Made by a program: the position numbers and the translations under genes
Assembly (NCBI GenBank): GCA_023053575.1
Contig: JAKZAP010000018.1
Coordinates: 8,556,001 to 8,620,000, forward strand
DNA length: 64,000 bases
Origin: Branchinecta lynchi
Taxonomy: Eukaryota > Arthropoda > Branchiopoda > Anostraca > Branchinectidae
Reading direction: 5' to 3'
Shown here: positions 49,201-55,700 of the stretch, piece by piece
Numbering within the stretch: position 1 is the first letter of the stretch
Layout: each line of letters begins with the position of its first letter
The notes under the pieces: generated by a model
Told to the model about the DNA's origin: nothing
The model's input: only the letters and a program-made list of their open reading frames with translations
The model's database searches: none

Positions 49201-49389
49201 GGTCATCCATGTTCACCGATTCCACTCTTCCCACAGACGACGGCTGCCTTTACGCTTGGGGTTGGAACGAACATGGAAACTGTGGCGATGGAACAACAGT
49301 AGATTTGAAGATACCTGTCGCCTTGTTCCCCAATAGAAGAAAAGATGTGAGAAATGTTTGGAGCGGCCATGGGCACAGCGTATTGCAGA
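33937..49389 (+). CDS. SERGEF: SERGEF/DelGEF-like RCC1-repeat protein (5' incomplete, 5 exons)
   Basis: Five plus-strand exons (33937-34278, 37972-38131, 40143-40358, 46521-46670, 49237-49389) join in frame (phases 0-0, 0-1, 1-1, 1-1, 1-1) into about 340 residues of consecutive RCC1 blades: NSHGQLGLG, GLNDMFQLG, WGGNKFKQLG, CNKHGQRG, WGRNTYGQLG, WGWNEHGNCGDGT. The last motif is the diagnostic DelGEF WGWNEHGMCGDGT, and the order of blades follows human SERGEF throughout. SERGEF is a cytosolic/nuclear RCC1-like beta-propeller reported to interact with the exocyst subunit Sec5 and to affect secretion. Missing: a short first exon with ATG that should end in Trp to complete the first blade; I found none between 28.9 and 33.9 kb. 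The 3' end is ambiguous: the frame runs into TGA at 49396 if unspliced, or continues through a strong phase-1 donor GTAAGT at 49390. Confidence 0.88.
34537..34845 (-). pseudogene. Non-LTR retrotransposon 3' ORF2 fragment
   Basis: Encodes LPWFGHVSRREDSTLAKKAL, then GWKKLRGGQRKTWLSTLKED, and a C-terminal W..LVRQL. This is the classic tail of RTE/Jockey-type RT proteins (RWxGHVxRM, RGxxxKTWxxxI). 5' truncated, in intron A of the SERGEF-like gene, opposite strand. Confidence 0.7.
34845..35245 (-). repeat. ~410-bp interspersed repeat, inverted copy
   Basis: GACTATGCGGAGTCGAATAT and ACCTCTACAAATAGCTAAAT match 12860-13300. It adjoins the LINE fragment. Confidence 0.6.
35295..36916 (+). repeat. GGGATCCC-ended repeat family, divergent long copy
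   Basis: Contains at least five CCGGATTCCGG...GAACTA...GTCCGGCGAGAAAATAATTTT units, and the terminal block GGTATCCCTCCACTTAGGTT followed by TTGGGATCCCAAA. Confidence 0.65.
36990..37435 (+). repeat. ~410-bp interspersed repeat, forward copy
   Basis: Matches 7198-7610 along its length, ending GGTGCTTATTTGTTCTTG. Confidence 0.65.
37972..38131 (+). CDS. SERGEF: SERGEF-like exon B (degenerate blade)
   Basis: Acceptor CTTATCCGTAG, donor GTAAGTAAT at 38132; 160 bases, phase 0 to 1, exactly what is needed to connect exons A and C. Encodes a Pro/Ser-rich loop then the blade core ACGMRFSVILLEEG, which aligns with the human IAAGLRHAVAATASG. It has no internal ATG-led frame, so it is easily missed. Confidence 0.8.
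38257..39570. mobile_element. hAT-like element with CCGAGGCGTAACTAG ends, carrying a nested repeat
   Basis: Flanked by ATAGTAGT (38249-38256) and GTAGTAGT (39571-39578), 7 of 8. Ends CCGAGGCGTAACTAG and GTGACGCCCCCG. The left part has tandem AAGAAAAA.CGACTGTTTTT units that are split by a GGGATCCC-family copy at 38431-39465. Confidence 0.55.
38431..39465 (+). repeat. GGGATCCC-ended repeat family copy, ~137-bp array
   Basis: From ACCAAAGGTTTCGATGGGAT to CACTTACGTTTTGGGATCCC, with about four array units. It carries at 38574-38654 a complete ATTTGACAGTGC MITE. The flanking AAAAACA / AAAAAAACA may be a target duplication. Confidence 0.75.
39735..39966 (-). pseudogene. LINE 3' UTR copy, 5' truncated
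   Basis: Near-identical to 56885-57080 (TATCTCTCGTGGGCAG, CAAATACGATGTTTTTGTAG, GCTTCTACTGTAGCGCATAG), which is the 3' end of the RT fragment at 57016-57402. Here only the non-coding end is present. A direct repeat of CACTAATTCTCGAAGCATCC lies at 39965-40035. Confidence 0.65.
40143..40358 (+). CDS. SERGEF: SERGEF-like exon C
   Basis: Acceptor CCTTTCAG, donor GTAAGTTAG at 40359; 216 bases, phase 1 to 1. Encodes VSCGQHHFILLDDSGDIW followed by CNKHGQRG and VDVKCGWTFGALLT, aligning with human [28 protein letters not shown] and IWSGWTHLVAQT. Confidence 0.88.
40470..41482 (+). repeat. GGGATCCC-ended repeat family copy
   Basis: GGTGTCGATGGGATCGCAAA to CCACTTACGATTTGGGATCC, with five degenerate TTTCCGGTTTTTGCCGGATT units. 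A poly-TTGAAATATT A-rich stretch follows at 41480-41640. Confidence 0.75.
41960..43820. repeat. C-rich 'AAGTTTCAT' repeat cluster, split by a hAT-like MITE
   Basis: Three alternating sub-unit types: TTTCATGGTCCTAGCACATC, TTCCATCCGGTACCTCAACT and TTTCATGCACGTCCGATCAC, about 140 bases apart, with C runs at 41971, 42397 and 42832. Interrupted at 43160-43516. Confidence 0.72.
43160..43516. mobile_element. 357-bp hAT-like MITE, TATCGATA-rich, 8-bp TSD
   Basis: Ends TAGTGTTGGGCGATATT and AATATCGCCCAACACTA. Perfect duplication GTATCTAG at 43152-43159 and 43517-43524, inside the repeat's own ATGTATCTAGG motif. Sub-terminal regions are dense in ATATCGATATCG. Confidence 0.85.
43820..44470. other. Intron sequence; no gene recognised
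   Basis: AT-rich, no exon-like frame. Confidence 0.4.
44480..46215. repeat. C-rich then inverted G-rich 'AAGTTTCAT' repeat cluster
   Basis: TTTCAT landmarks at about 44720, 45000, 45295, 45433, 45573, 45712 and 45858 give spacings near 138-145 bases. At about 45890 the array flips orientation, so 45890-46215 is an inverted copy of about 45180-45480. Confidence 0.72.
46521..46670 (+). CDS. SERGEF: SERGEF-like exon D
   Basis: Acceptor ACTCTTCCAG, donor GTAAACC at 46671; 150 bases, phase 1 to 1. Encodes GGHVYTWGRNTYGQLGRQTE and IAAGSEHCLAMT, matching human MFTWGRADYGQLGRKLET and VSCGSEHNLAI. It lacks the roughly 25-residue insertion found in the human blade. Confidence 0.88.
46702..46853. mobile_element. 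~152-bp CACTGTAAAAAGTTTC foldback MITE, copy 1
   Basis: Left ACTGTAAAAAGTTTCTCCGA, right TTTTTTTACAGTG; the centre is repeated GGGATTAATCTTATCTC and complement. Located 31 bases into the intron after SERGEF exon D. Confidence 0.75.
47102..47210. repeat. Inverted relative of the 47.9/48.4-kb GATAACA repeat
   Basis: CACTGTCAAAAGTATCATAA and CAGATAACATAAGGATGCG are the complement of GCATCCTTGTGTTATCTGTT...GACAGTG at 47870 and 48400, so these are arms of one repeat family. Confidence 0.5.
47448..48515 (+). repeat. Tandem duplication, unit ~537 bp, containing a TAGGCGTATTCTCGC MITE
   Basis: Unit 1 about 47448-47984 and unit 2 about 47985-48515 are nearly identical. Each contains a ~340-base element with ends TAGGCGTATTCTCGCC and GCGAGAATACACCTA. 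Unit 2 lacks a few bases (TTTCCCGTC near 47818). Each unit ends with an open stretch ending ...DILSYMLDAFELAR that has no recognised homologue. Confidence 0.8.
48560..48800 (-). repeat. Probable tRNA-derived SINE
   Basis: Read on the minus strand, 48800-48728 resembles a tRNA: GGCCATAGTATCGGGG (box A-like), GGTCGTGCGTTCGATTCC (box B and T-arm) and CTCCCGGCA, with a ~160-base unrelated tail. A 5' acceptor pairing is imperfect, so a retroposed, degenerate tRNA-related unit is more likely than a working tRNA. Confidence 0.45.
48830..49236. other. Intron end before exon E
   Basis: 49135-49190 resembles the right part of the TAGTTGCGTTTT MITE (GGAGAACTGAGG, AAAAAACGGTACTATTG). Otherwise nothing recognised. 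Confidence 0.35.
49237..49389 (+). CDS. SERGEF: SERGEF-like exon E (WGWNEHGNCGDGT)
   Basis: Acceptor CTCTTCCCACAG, then 153 bases ending in phase 1 at a strong donor A|GTAAGTGA. Encodes DGCLYAWGWNEHGNCGDGT and VWSGHGHSVLQ, matching human CYSWGWNEHGMCGDGT and GCGAGHSLALCQ, the end of the propeller. If the donor is not used the protein ends three residues later at TGA 49396-49398, a reasonable natural C terminus. If used, the phase fits the MBLAC1 exon at 52476 directly. Confidence 0.87.
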
Positions 49390-49398
49390 GTAAGTGAT

Positions 49399-50380
49399 TT
49401 TTATCCCGAAACACCAACAGTAGCTGCGTTCGTTGCACTCCGGGCTGTCTCAGGTGTTTTGTCACCAGTGTCCGGTTCTTTCTCTTAAAACGCGTTCTTT
49501 TGGTTCACCGGTGAGTTGATGGAAACTGGCAAACTCCTCGCTGAAGACGGGCTCCCGAGCAGGTTCTGCTTAGTCCGCACCGGTGAGATAAAACCGGACA
49601 CTGGTTAGTTAAAAAACGGGTTATAAGACTGGTGAGAAGTCACCGGTCGATGCAAAAATGGCTTATAAGAAAAACCGGAGACCACGGGTGAGAACTCCCG
49701 GGTTTACTGCACATCCCTTACGCTTGTTCTTACGAATGCTGACTTCACGTTAGGCCGCAACCACACCACAGCATAGCACTTGTAAGATGCCAACGTCGAA
49801 GTAGGTTGCATAAGCCCCCAGGTACCCTTCCACCCAGATTTTGTGTAATCATGTGCTACCCCCCACCCACCGATTCTACCTCTAGTCCCCCTTTTTTTTT
49901 TGCACCACTATGTCGTGATTACAATCCTGATTGCTGCTTGCATCTTCTTCCTTTCCGGTTGTGAAACGACTGAGCTGACCCCGTGTAGGAGAGGTGAGAA
50001 TAATAATTTATCCGTCGTGGATCAGCAGAAACGGATTCGGGCTACCCTCTAGCCTGCTCTCCAGCCTAACTCATATTTCTCTCCCAACCCTCAAACGAGT
50101 AGTAGTCAGATTATATATCTATTTTGTATGCATAGATATATACTTATTTATTTGAGTATAATAACGGCCGACTAGGGCCATTATAAAGAGCAAAATAATT
50201 TATTTACACTAAGTTGGGTAACACCCACAATATACCAACTCCCCCATTTCAGCCGAATGTGAAGAGATAGACGAATATGCGGCCCAGAGAGAACAGCCAA
50301 CAGAGGGTTCTGGGACGCCAAAACCGACAAACCCACACCTTCCTACACAAACCCTCACTCAGATTTGATTCTGAATGATC
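49399..50380. other. Region between SERGEF-like exon E and the 50.4-kb nest
   Basis: If exon E is terminal this is its 3' UTR and flank. No AATAAA hexamer seen; the nearest A/T hexamers are AATAAT at about 49998. 49480-49710 has imperfect repeats of CACCGGTGAG / AAACCGG. Confidence 0.4.
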
Positions 50381-50530
50381 CAGTCAACCGCAAATCACTG
50401 ATTTTTGTATACCCTATGCCAAATGTCGGGTATATCTAGCGTTTGGCATACCTTACGCCTAGCGCTGGATACTTTCTGATTGGCTGATTTCTGAGCTTCT
50501 CTCAAAACATCAATTTTTATTAGGTTAGAG

Positions 50531-51424
50531 CAGTGGTTCCCAACCTTTTCCGTATCGCGTACCTCCAATCAAAAGTTCGAATAGGTTGCGTACCCCCTTT
50601 TTCAGACCGTGAAAAAACAATATTTATTATAGTAAATGATAAAGCATACATGTTAGAAATATATACAAAATCAACACTTAAAGCTGCTTTGTAGCCAAAA
50701 TTTTGTCAGATCTCGGCTCGATGTCATTAACGGCAATATTTGTTACAGTAATCCTGTTTCTGTGTTTGGTTTTGATGTTCTCCATGCTTTCATCAAGCTG
50801 CATCGCGAACATTTTTGTTAGCCCTGAATGACAATATCACTTGCAATGTCTTCGACTGTTTTTTAAACATAGGAACAGATTTTATTGCAGCGGGCCAGCT
50901 TGTTTTGCAATCAACATTATTTTATTGACTTTCACTACACTGTAAAAAGTTTCTCCGAATAAGGATGCAGTATTTGCTACTGGGATTAATCTTATCTCTA
51001 TTGGGACAAAATTAATCCGAATTAGGGGTAATCTTATCTCAATAAAGACAAGATTAATCCCAGTAGCAAATACTGCAAGATTTTTTTTTACAGTGTAGGG
51101 CTTATAATCAGAGGCATAGGGGTTGGCAACAACCCTCCCCCTGACAGTGGTCGGCCAGATCTGCGCGAAGCGCCGCTATTTTTCGTTGTATTCTTTTTTT
51201 AAACAATCGGTAAAAATGACCAGCTATTCAGTAAAAAAACATTTTACCTACCCCAAAAAACATTAGTGATGCCTTTGCTGGTAATATTAGGCTTTTGGCA
51301 ATCAAAAACGAGTGAGGCGAGATTTTGAAGCTACAGGCTAAACCGATTTTGGCACCTTCGCGTACCCCTTGCAAGGGTCTCGCGTACCCCTTAGGGTACA
51401 CGCACCATCGGTTGGGAACCACTG
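50531..51424. mobile_element. 894-bp hAT-like element (CAGTGGTTCCCAACC ends), 8-bp TSD
   Basis: Perfect 14-base termini CAGTGGTTCCCAAC and GTTGGGAACCACTG, the signature of Charlie-type hAT elements. Perfect duplication GGTTAGAG at 50523-50530 and 51425-51432. No transposase frame. Confidence 0.92.
50938..51095. mobile_element. 158-bp CACTGTAAAAAG MITE, copy 2, TA duplication
   Basis: Ends CACTGTAAAAAGTTTC and TTTTTTTTACAGTG flanked by TA on both sides (50936-50937, 51096-51097), typical of Tc1/mariner-type insertions. It lies inside the 894-bp hAT-like element. Confidence 0.82.
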
Positions 51425-51499
51425 GGTTAGAGTATTCAGTATTTGGCACAGTGTATCCAGCCTTAGGCATAGGGTATGTCAAACGCTAGAACGAAACAA

Positions 51500-52200
51500 T
51501 AGTTCAGTCATCAAGCCCGTCATACAGTGCTTACAAAGCCTCTTTACATGCAAACCTTACTCCACAATCCATTTTTTTTTAAAATGAACCTGTTTCTTTT
51601 AAGATAAGGAAATTTTTGCATAAAACCAGATTGGATATTCTTGAAACGTCGCGCCACAGGCGGAATTTTGAAAATCAGCCTCTTTTCAGCGACACAAGAG
51701 CGAAAACCACGTTTCGGTAATGGCATTTATGTCACTCTGACAAGTTTGAAACAGACGACTGTCATTCTAACAAGACATTTCGTAACAAAATGACTTATAG
51801 AAAATCCCTATACAACCATACGACCAGAAATACGTCATTGCTGTCGAAATTCACAACTGCCTCATATAGCAAGCTCAAAACTTACGACTGTCTCTAATAT
51901 ACGACTAGAAAATCTCTTGGTAAAATACGACAAGAAACGGGTCTTTTTCAGGGAAAATTCGCGGTTGATTTCATTCTGGCAAGTTCCATTCGACTGTGAT
52001 TCTGGCAAACCGAAAACACAAAACTGTGAATCTGACAAGCTTAAAACATACTCTAAAATCTCTGTGGTACGACCAGACTCTGTGGTCACCCCCACGCCCC
52101 CCTTCGAACCGCCCCTGACTGAAATGATCTGAAGTTTTATTGTACCTTAGTTCGCGCTTCTATTGGAAAATGATCTTATCGGGACAGGGGTAGGGTGAAT
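51500..52200. other. Intron sequence; no gene recognised
   Basis: Contains repeated short phrases ATACGAC, TCTGGCAA and CATTCTAACAAG between 51730 and 52080, like a decayed tandem array. No exon motif. Confidence 0.35.
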
Positions 52201-52219
52201 TGTAAAATTTGTATTTCAG

Positions 52220-52264
52220 TGACTAATTCTGTTTTTTCTTTGAACGGATTCAGTCATCTGCGAA
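52220..52264 (+). CDS. Possible 45-bp microexon before MBLAC1
   Basis: TTTGTATTTCAG precedes and GTAAGAAG follows a 45-base stretch that is open in the phase-1 frame (TG ACT AAT ... CGA A). If the upstream exon ends in A, as exon E at 49389 does, the first codon becomes ATG. The 15 encoded residues plus the start of the next exon place the first beta-strand at residue 20, close to human MBLAC1 (19). No family similarity can be claimed for so short a peptide, so this rests on splice signals, phase and length only. Confidence 0.3.
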
Positions 52265-52475
52265 GTAAGAAGTAGCAAAAATCATATCGCACAGCACAGT
52301 CCCAATTCAATGAATCCCAAATTAAATCTTGACAATTCTTCGGAAATTCTTGTCGGAGAAAGTACTAGGCCTTCTTCTGACAACTGTCGACGTCCATTGT
52401 TGCGAATAGGCCACCAAATTGCAGTGAAACAATATGTGTCACAAGTACTTTAAGCTTTTTGCTTTCAAGTTTCAG

Positions 52476-52796
52476 CAAGTCCTTCTTACCAAGTTGAAGT
52501 CCTCCACATTGGGTACGCCATAGACAACGGTGATTTTTTCAAAGCCAACTGTACATGCACCCTAATCACCGGCCCTAGGAATGTGATAATTGATACGATG
52601 ACACCGTGGGACAGAAACTTGATCGTAGAAGCCCTACGAAGTCGGTGCATAAGACCCGAGGAAATCGATGTTCTTGTTTCTACCCATGGTCACTCGGACC
52701 ATATCGGAAACAACAACTTATTCCTGAATGCGATGCACATTGTTGGGTATTGCGTTTCGCGAGGGGATAGCTACTGGATGCACCCATTCGATGCAG
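52476..52796 (+). CDS. MBLAC1: MBLAC1-like exon 1 (HxHxDH zinc motif)
   Basis: Acceptor CAAGTTTCAG, donor GTTAGTT at 52797; 321 bases, phase 1 to 1. Encodes VEVLHIGYA, a core beta-strand block, IIDTMTPWDR (human LVDTGGPWAR), EEIDVLVSTHGHSDHIGN, and the region up to FDAG. The only ATGs in frame lie inside the fold, so translation must start in an upstream exon. Confidence 0.9.
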
Positions 52797-55700
52797 GTTA
52801 GTTTTGGATATTCAGGTGTACCGGAACCGGGTGACCAGATAAACCTTAAACTAGTTCAAAGCAGTCGTAGATGGGCCGACCTTAAATCCGCACTTTTCCA
52901 GTTCAACGCTTCTAGCGGATTAAAGCAAGATTGGAAAAGCTACATTAATTTGCCGCGCATAGCAGTTCAGCCTACACCTAAAAAGTTTCTCCGAGTAAGG
53001 ATTATTTGCTACTGGGATTAATCTTATATCTACTGATATAAGATTAATCCGAATTAGAGATAAGATTATCTCAGTAGAGACAAGATTAATCACAGTAGGA
53101 AATACTGTAAGACTCTATTCACGTTATTCCCTTTACTCCGCTACCACATTCAGTATTTGGCGGGTTATAAATAAAATATATATATATGGAAAATATCAAG
53201 TTACGAGAGATTGTAGAGGAGAAATCCTGTTTTCATTTACTAATATACTATGACTATTGATACTCTTGATGATTAACTCTTCGTGCCGCCGATGCAGAAT
53301 CGCCGCGTGCACAGCGAAGAGCCAGAAACGTCACGACAACAAACGTTGTTGATTGGTTTACATAGGATCTGAATAAACTTTGAGCGTTCGTTTAAGTGAC
53401 TTTCTTGTTCTTCCCGAGGTTAGAGCGTGTTCCACCCTTCTATCAATAGTAACAGGGGCGTCGCTAGCCAATACTCGAGGAAGGGGGGGGGGGGGGCAGA
53501 GCGCCTGCCGATGCCCTGCCGCCCATTTCAGCTTCTCTTCGCATATGTAATAGTAAAACTCGTGGTGATAGCAAGCGAAGTAGTCATATGTCCGAGCTCG
53601 GGGGTGGTTTGAAGGGCTTGGGCGTGTGAGGTGACGACCTCAAAATATTATACGACCGACGGATGTCAGGCAAGGCGCATTGGTCATACCAGTTAGAAAC
53701 AATAGCAAAGAAACACAGCTACACATGCGGGAAACTGTACGAATTTAAACAAACATTAAAGCTAGTATTGGGATAGTTAAGGTGAACGCATTCGTAATAA
53801 CAGGAACTCGCTCCGTAATAGCCCGACCTGCAGGATTTCTAACGACTGTACATCAGACAATGAAAATGAGCGCCGCAGGCGAAATTTTTTAAGTAAGCTA
53901 TGTCTTTTTTCGGGCAAAACACCAATTTCCCCCAACAAAATCTAGCTTTTAATAATGAAGCCCCGAAATTCCAAGCCTAAACCCGAATGAAATGACGCGC
54001 CTTTCCTTCCAGTAAATATAAAATTTTGTAGAGTCCTTTATGAGAACGTCTTTTTGGATCCCAAATGAAAGTAAGGGCTACTTATCATGGATCTGCCCGT
54101 TTGTTTTTGTTCACGACGAATCCCGAAAATGTTAGACATTTTGCTGGAAATTGGTGCATGACAGTGCTTAAATTCTACCCGTTCCAAAAAAAGGACTGAT
54201 CGTCCAGAAAAAAAGAACTTGAAACAAAGCGGACTTGTTCTGAGTTTACAGTTAAAAACATAACAACAACGACATCAACTGACTTGTTGAAATAATCAGG
54301 CCGGTCACTTACAACTTCTATAGTATTGCTCACGAAGCCGATTTTTTTCAACCTCGCCCTGGAGGAAAATTCTTATCATTAAATTCTGTTATATTAAAAT
54401 AACCTGCCTCTTTATATCAATCTGGCAAGCTCCGCCGATCTGGATGTCAACTCAGTTTCTTGGTGACTCTGAACTAGCCTTACTGAATTTTTCTGGGCGT
54501 ACTACCCCCCCCCCCCCCCATTAAGCTTTCCTGGGTGAGCGCCCAGTTCAGCTCAATTTCTGTGGTCGGCCGCACTTAGTTTATTTATTTTGACTGAGCG
54601 CGCTGCGACCGCCCAGTTTAGCTTATTTATTTTGACTGGGCGCTCAGTCAGAATTTAGTCCACAGTCCACTTTAGCTTTTTCCTTTCTCCGAGGGGGGGG
54701 GGGGGGGGGTACGACCACCCCCACACCTCCGATAGCGACGCCCATGATAGTAACTATTAGCCAGTATTCTCGTTCCAACCTCATGAAAAGTTACTACGCT
54801 GACCGTTCCAACCTTCTCGAAATAGTAACTAATACTAATTATTTGCTTAACACGCACGGGAGCGTAGTTAGCGTGGTAACTACGATGTCTGTGACGTGAT
54901 CGGTCGGATTAGACCGCGGCAGGATATTTTGCCGAAAATAGGAAATTCGTTCCAGCCCTAAGAAGCCAGGAACTGTGACGTCATGCGTAGTAACCGCGGT
55001 AAGTAGGGTGGAACACACTCACAGTATTGTAGCAGAACATCTGTCTCTCTCTTCTCGTAGTGCATCCATGTGTTCTGACTCGAATAAGCTCTATCACTGT
55101 ACCCGGAACTTCAGCATTTTCAAAAATCTGCAATGTTGAGTACACTAGCCCTATGACGCTATGTAAAACAGGTGGTCTAAGGATTACAATGTTCTTTCAT
55201 GAAATGGTAGAGCAACTCTTAGTCTAAAGAACCAACAGATTTATATTTCTTCTTTCTTTCCCCCCAAAATCGCATGCGTTTCGTCGAACGAGTTTAAATC
55301 ACTATTCCAACATTACGACAAACGCAACGATTTGCGTTGCTTGTCGCACGATTTATGTCGTATGTGACAAAACACAGAATTTTGCACGAAATCACATCAG
55401 TGTGTACCACGGGTAAGCACGCGCTTAGTATTTACGGAACTCGATCGTTGATCACTTTTCGTTCTCGGATTGGGAACCGAAAAGCACTTTAAAGCCGGCG
55501 AATCAGGTACCACCAGAAGTCAGCGGCGGAGAAAACTCCTTAGTTGCGGAATCAGTAGGGTATGGTACGAGATCGACCAAAGAGCCTAATAAGTGCGTCC
55601 CTAAATAACAAAGTAGACATTTTCAGGAGAACCGTACATCATAGACGGAGACAGACTTCAAATTCTCCCCACGCCTGGACACACTGCTGATGACGTCACA

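Larger units (their letters stand above)
50381..51493. mobile_element. CAGTC-ended element copy 3, split by a hAT-like insertion
   Basis: The left end CAGTCAACCGCAAATCACTG and TATGCCAAATGTCGG interior match the elements at 1034 and 2189; the right side resumes at 51433 with TTAGGCATAGGGTATGTCAA. The right terminus is lost. Confidence 0.7.

Noticed and set aside
52583..52801. Internal ATG as the MBLAC1 start
   Set aside because: It would delete the first beta-strands of the MBL fold, which are conserved upstream in the same exon.
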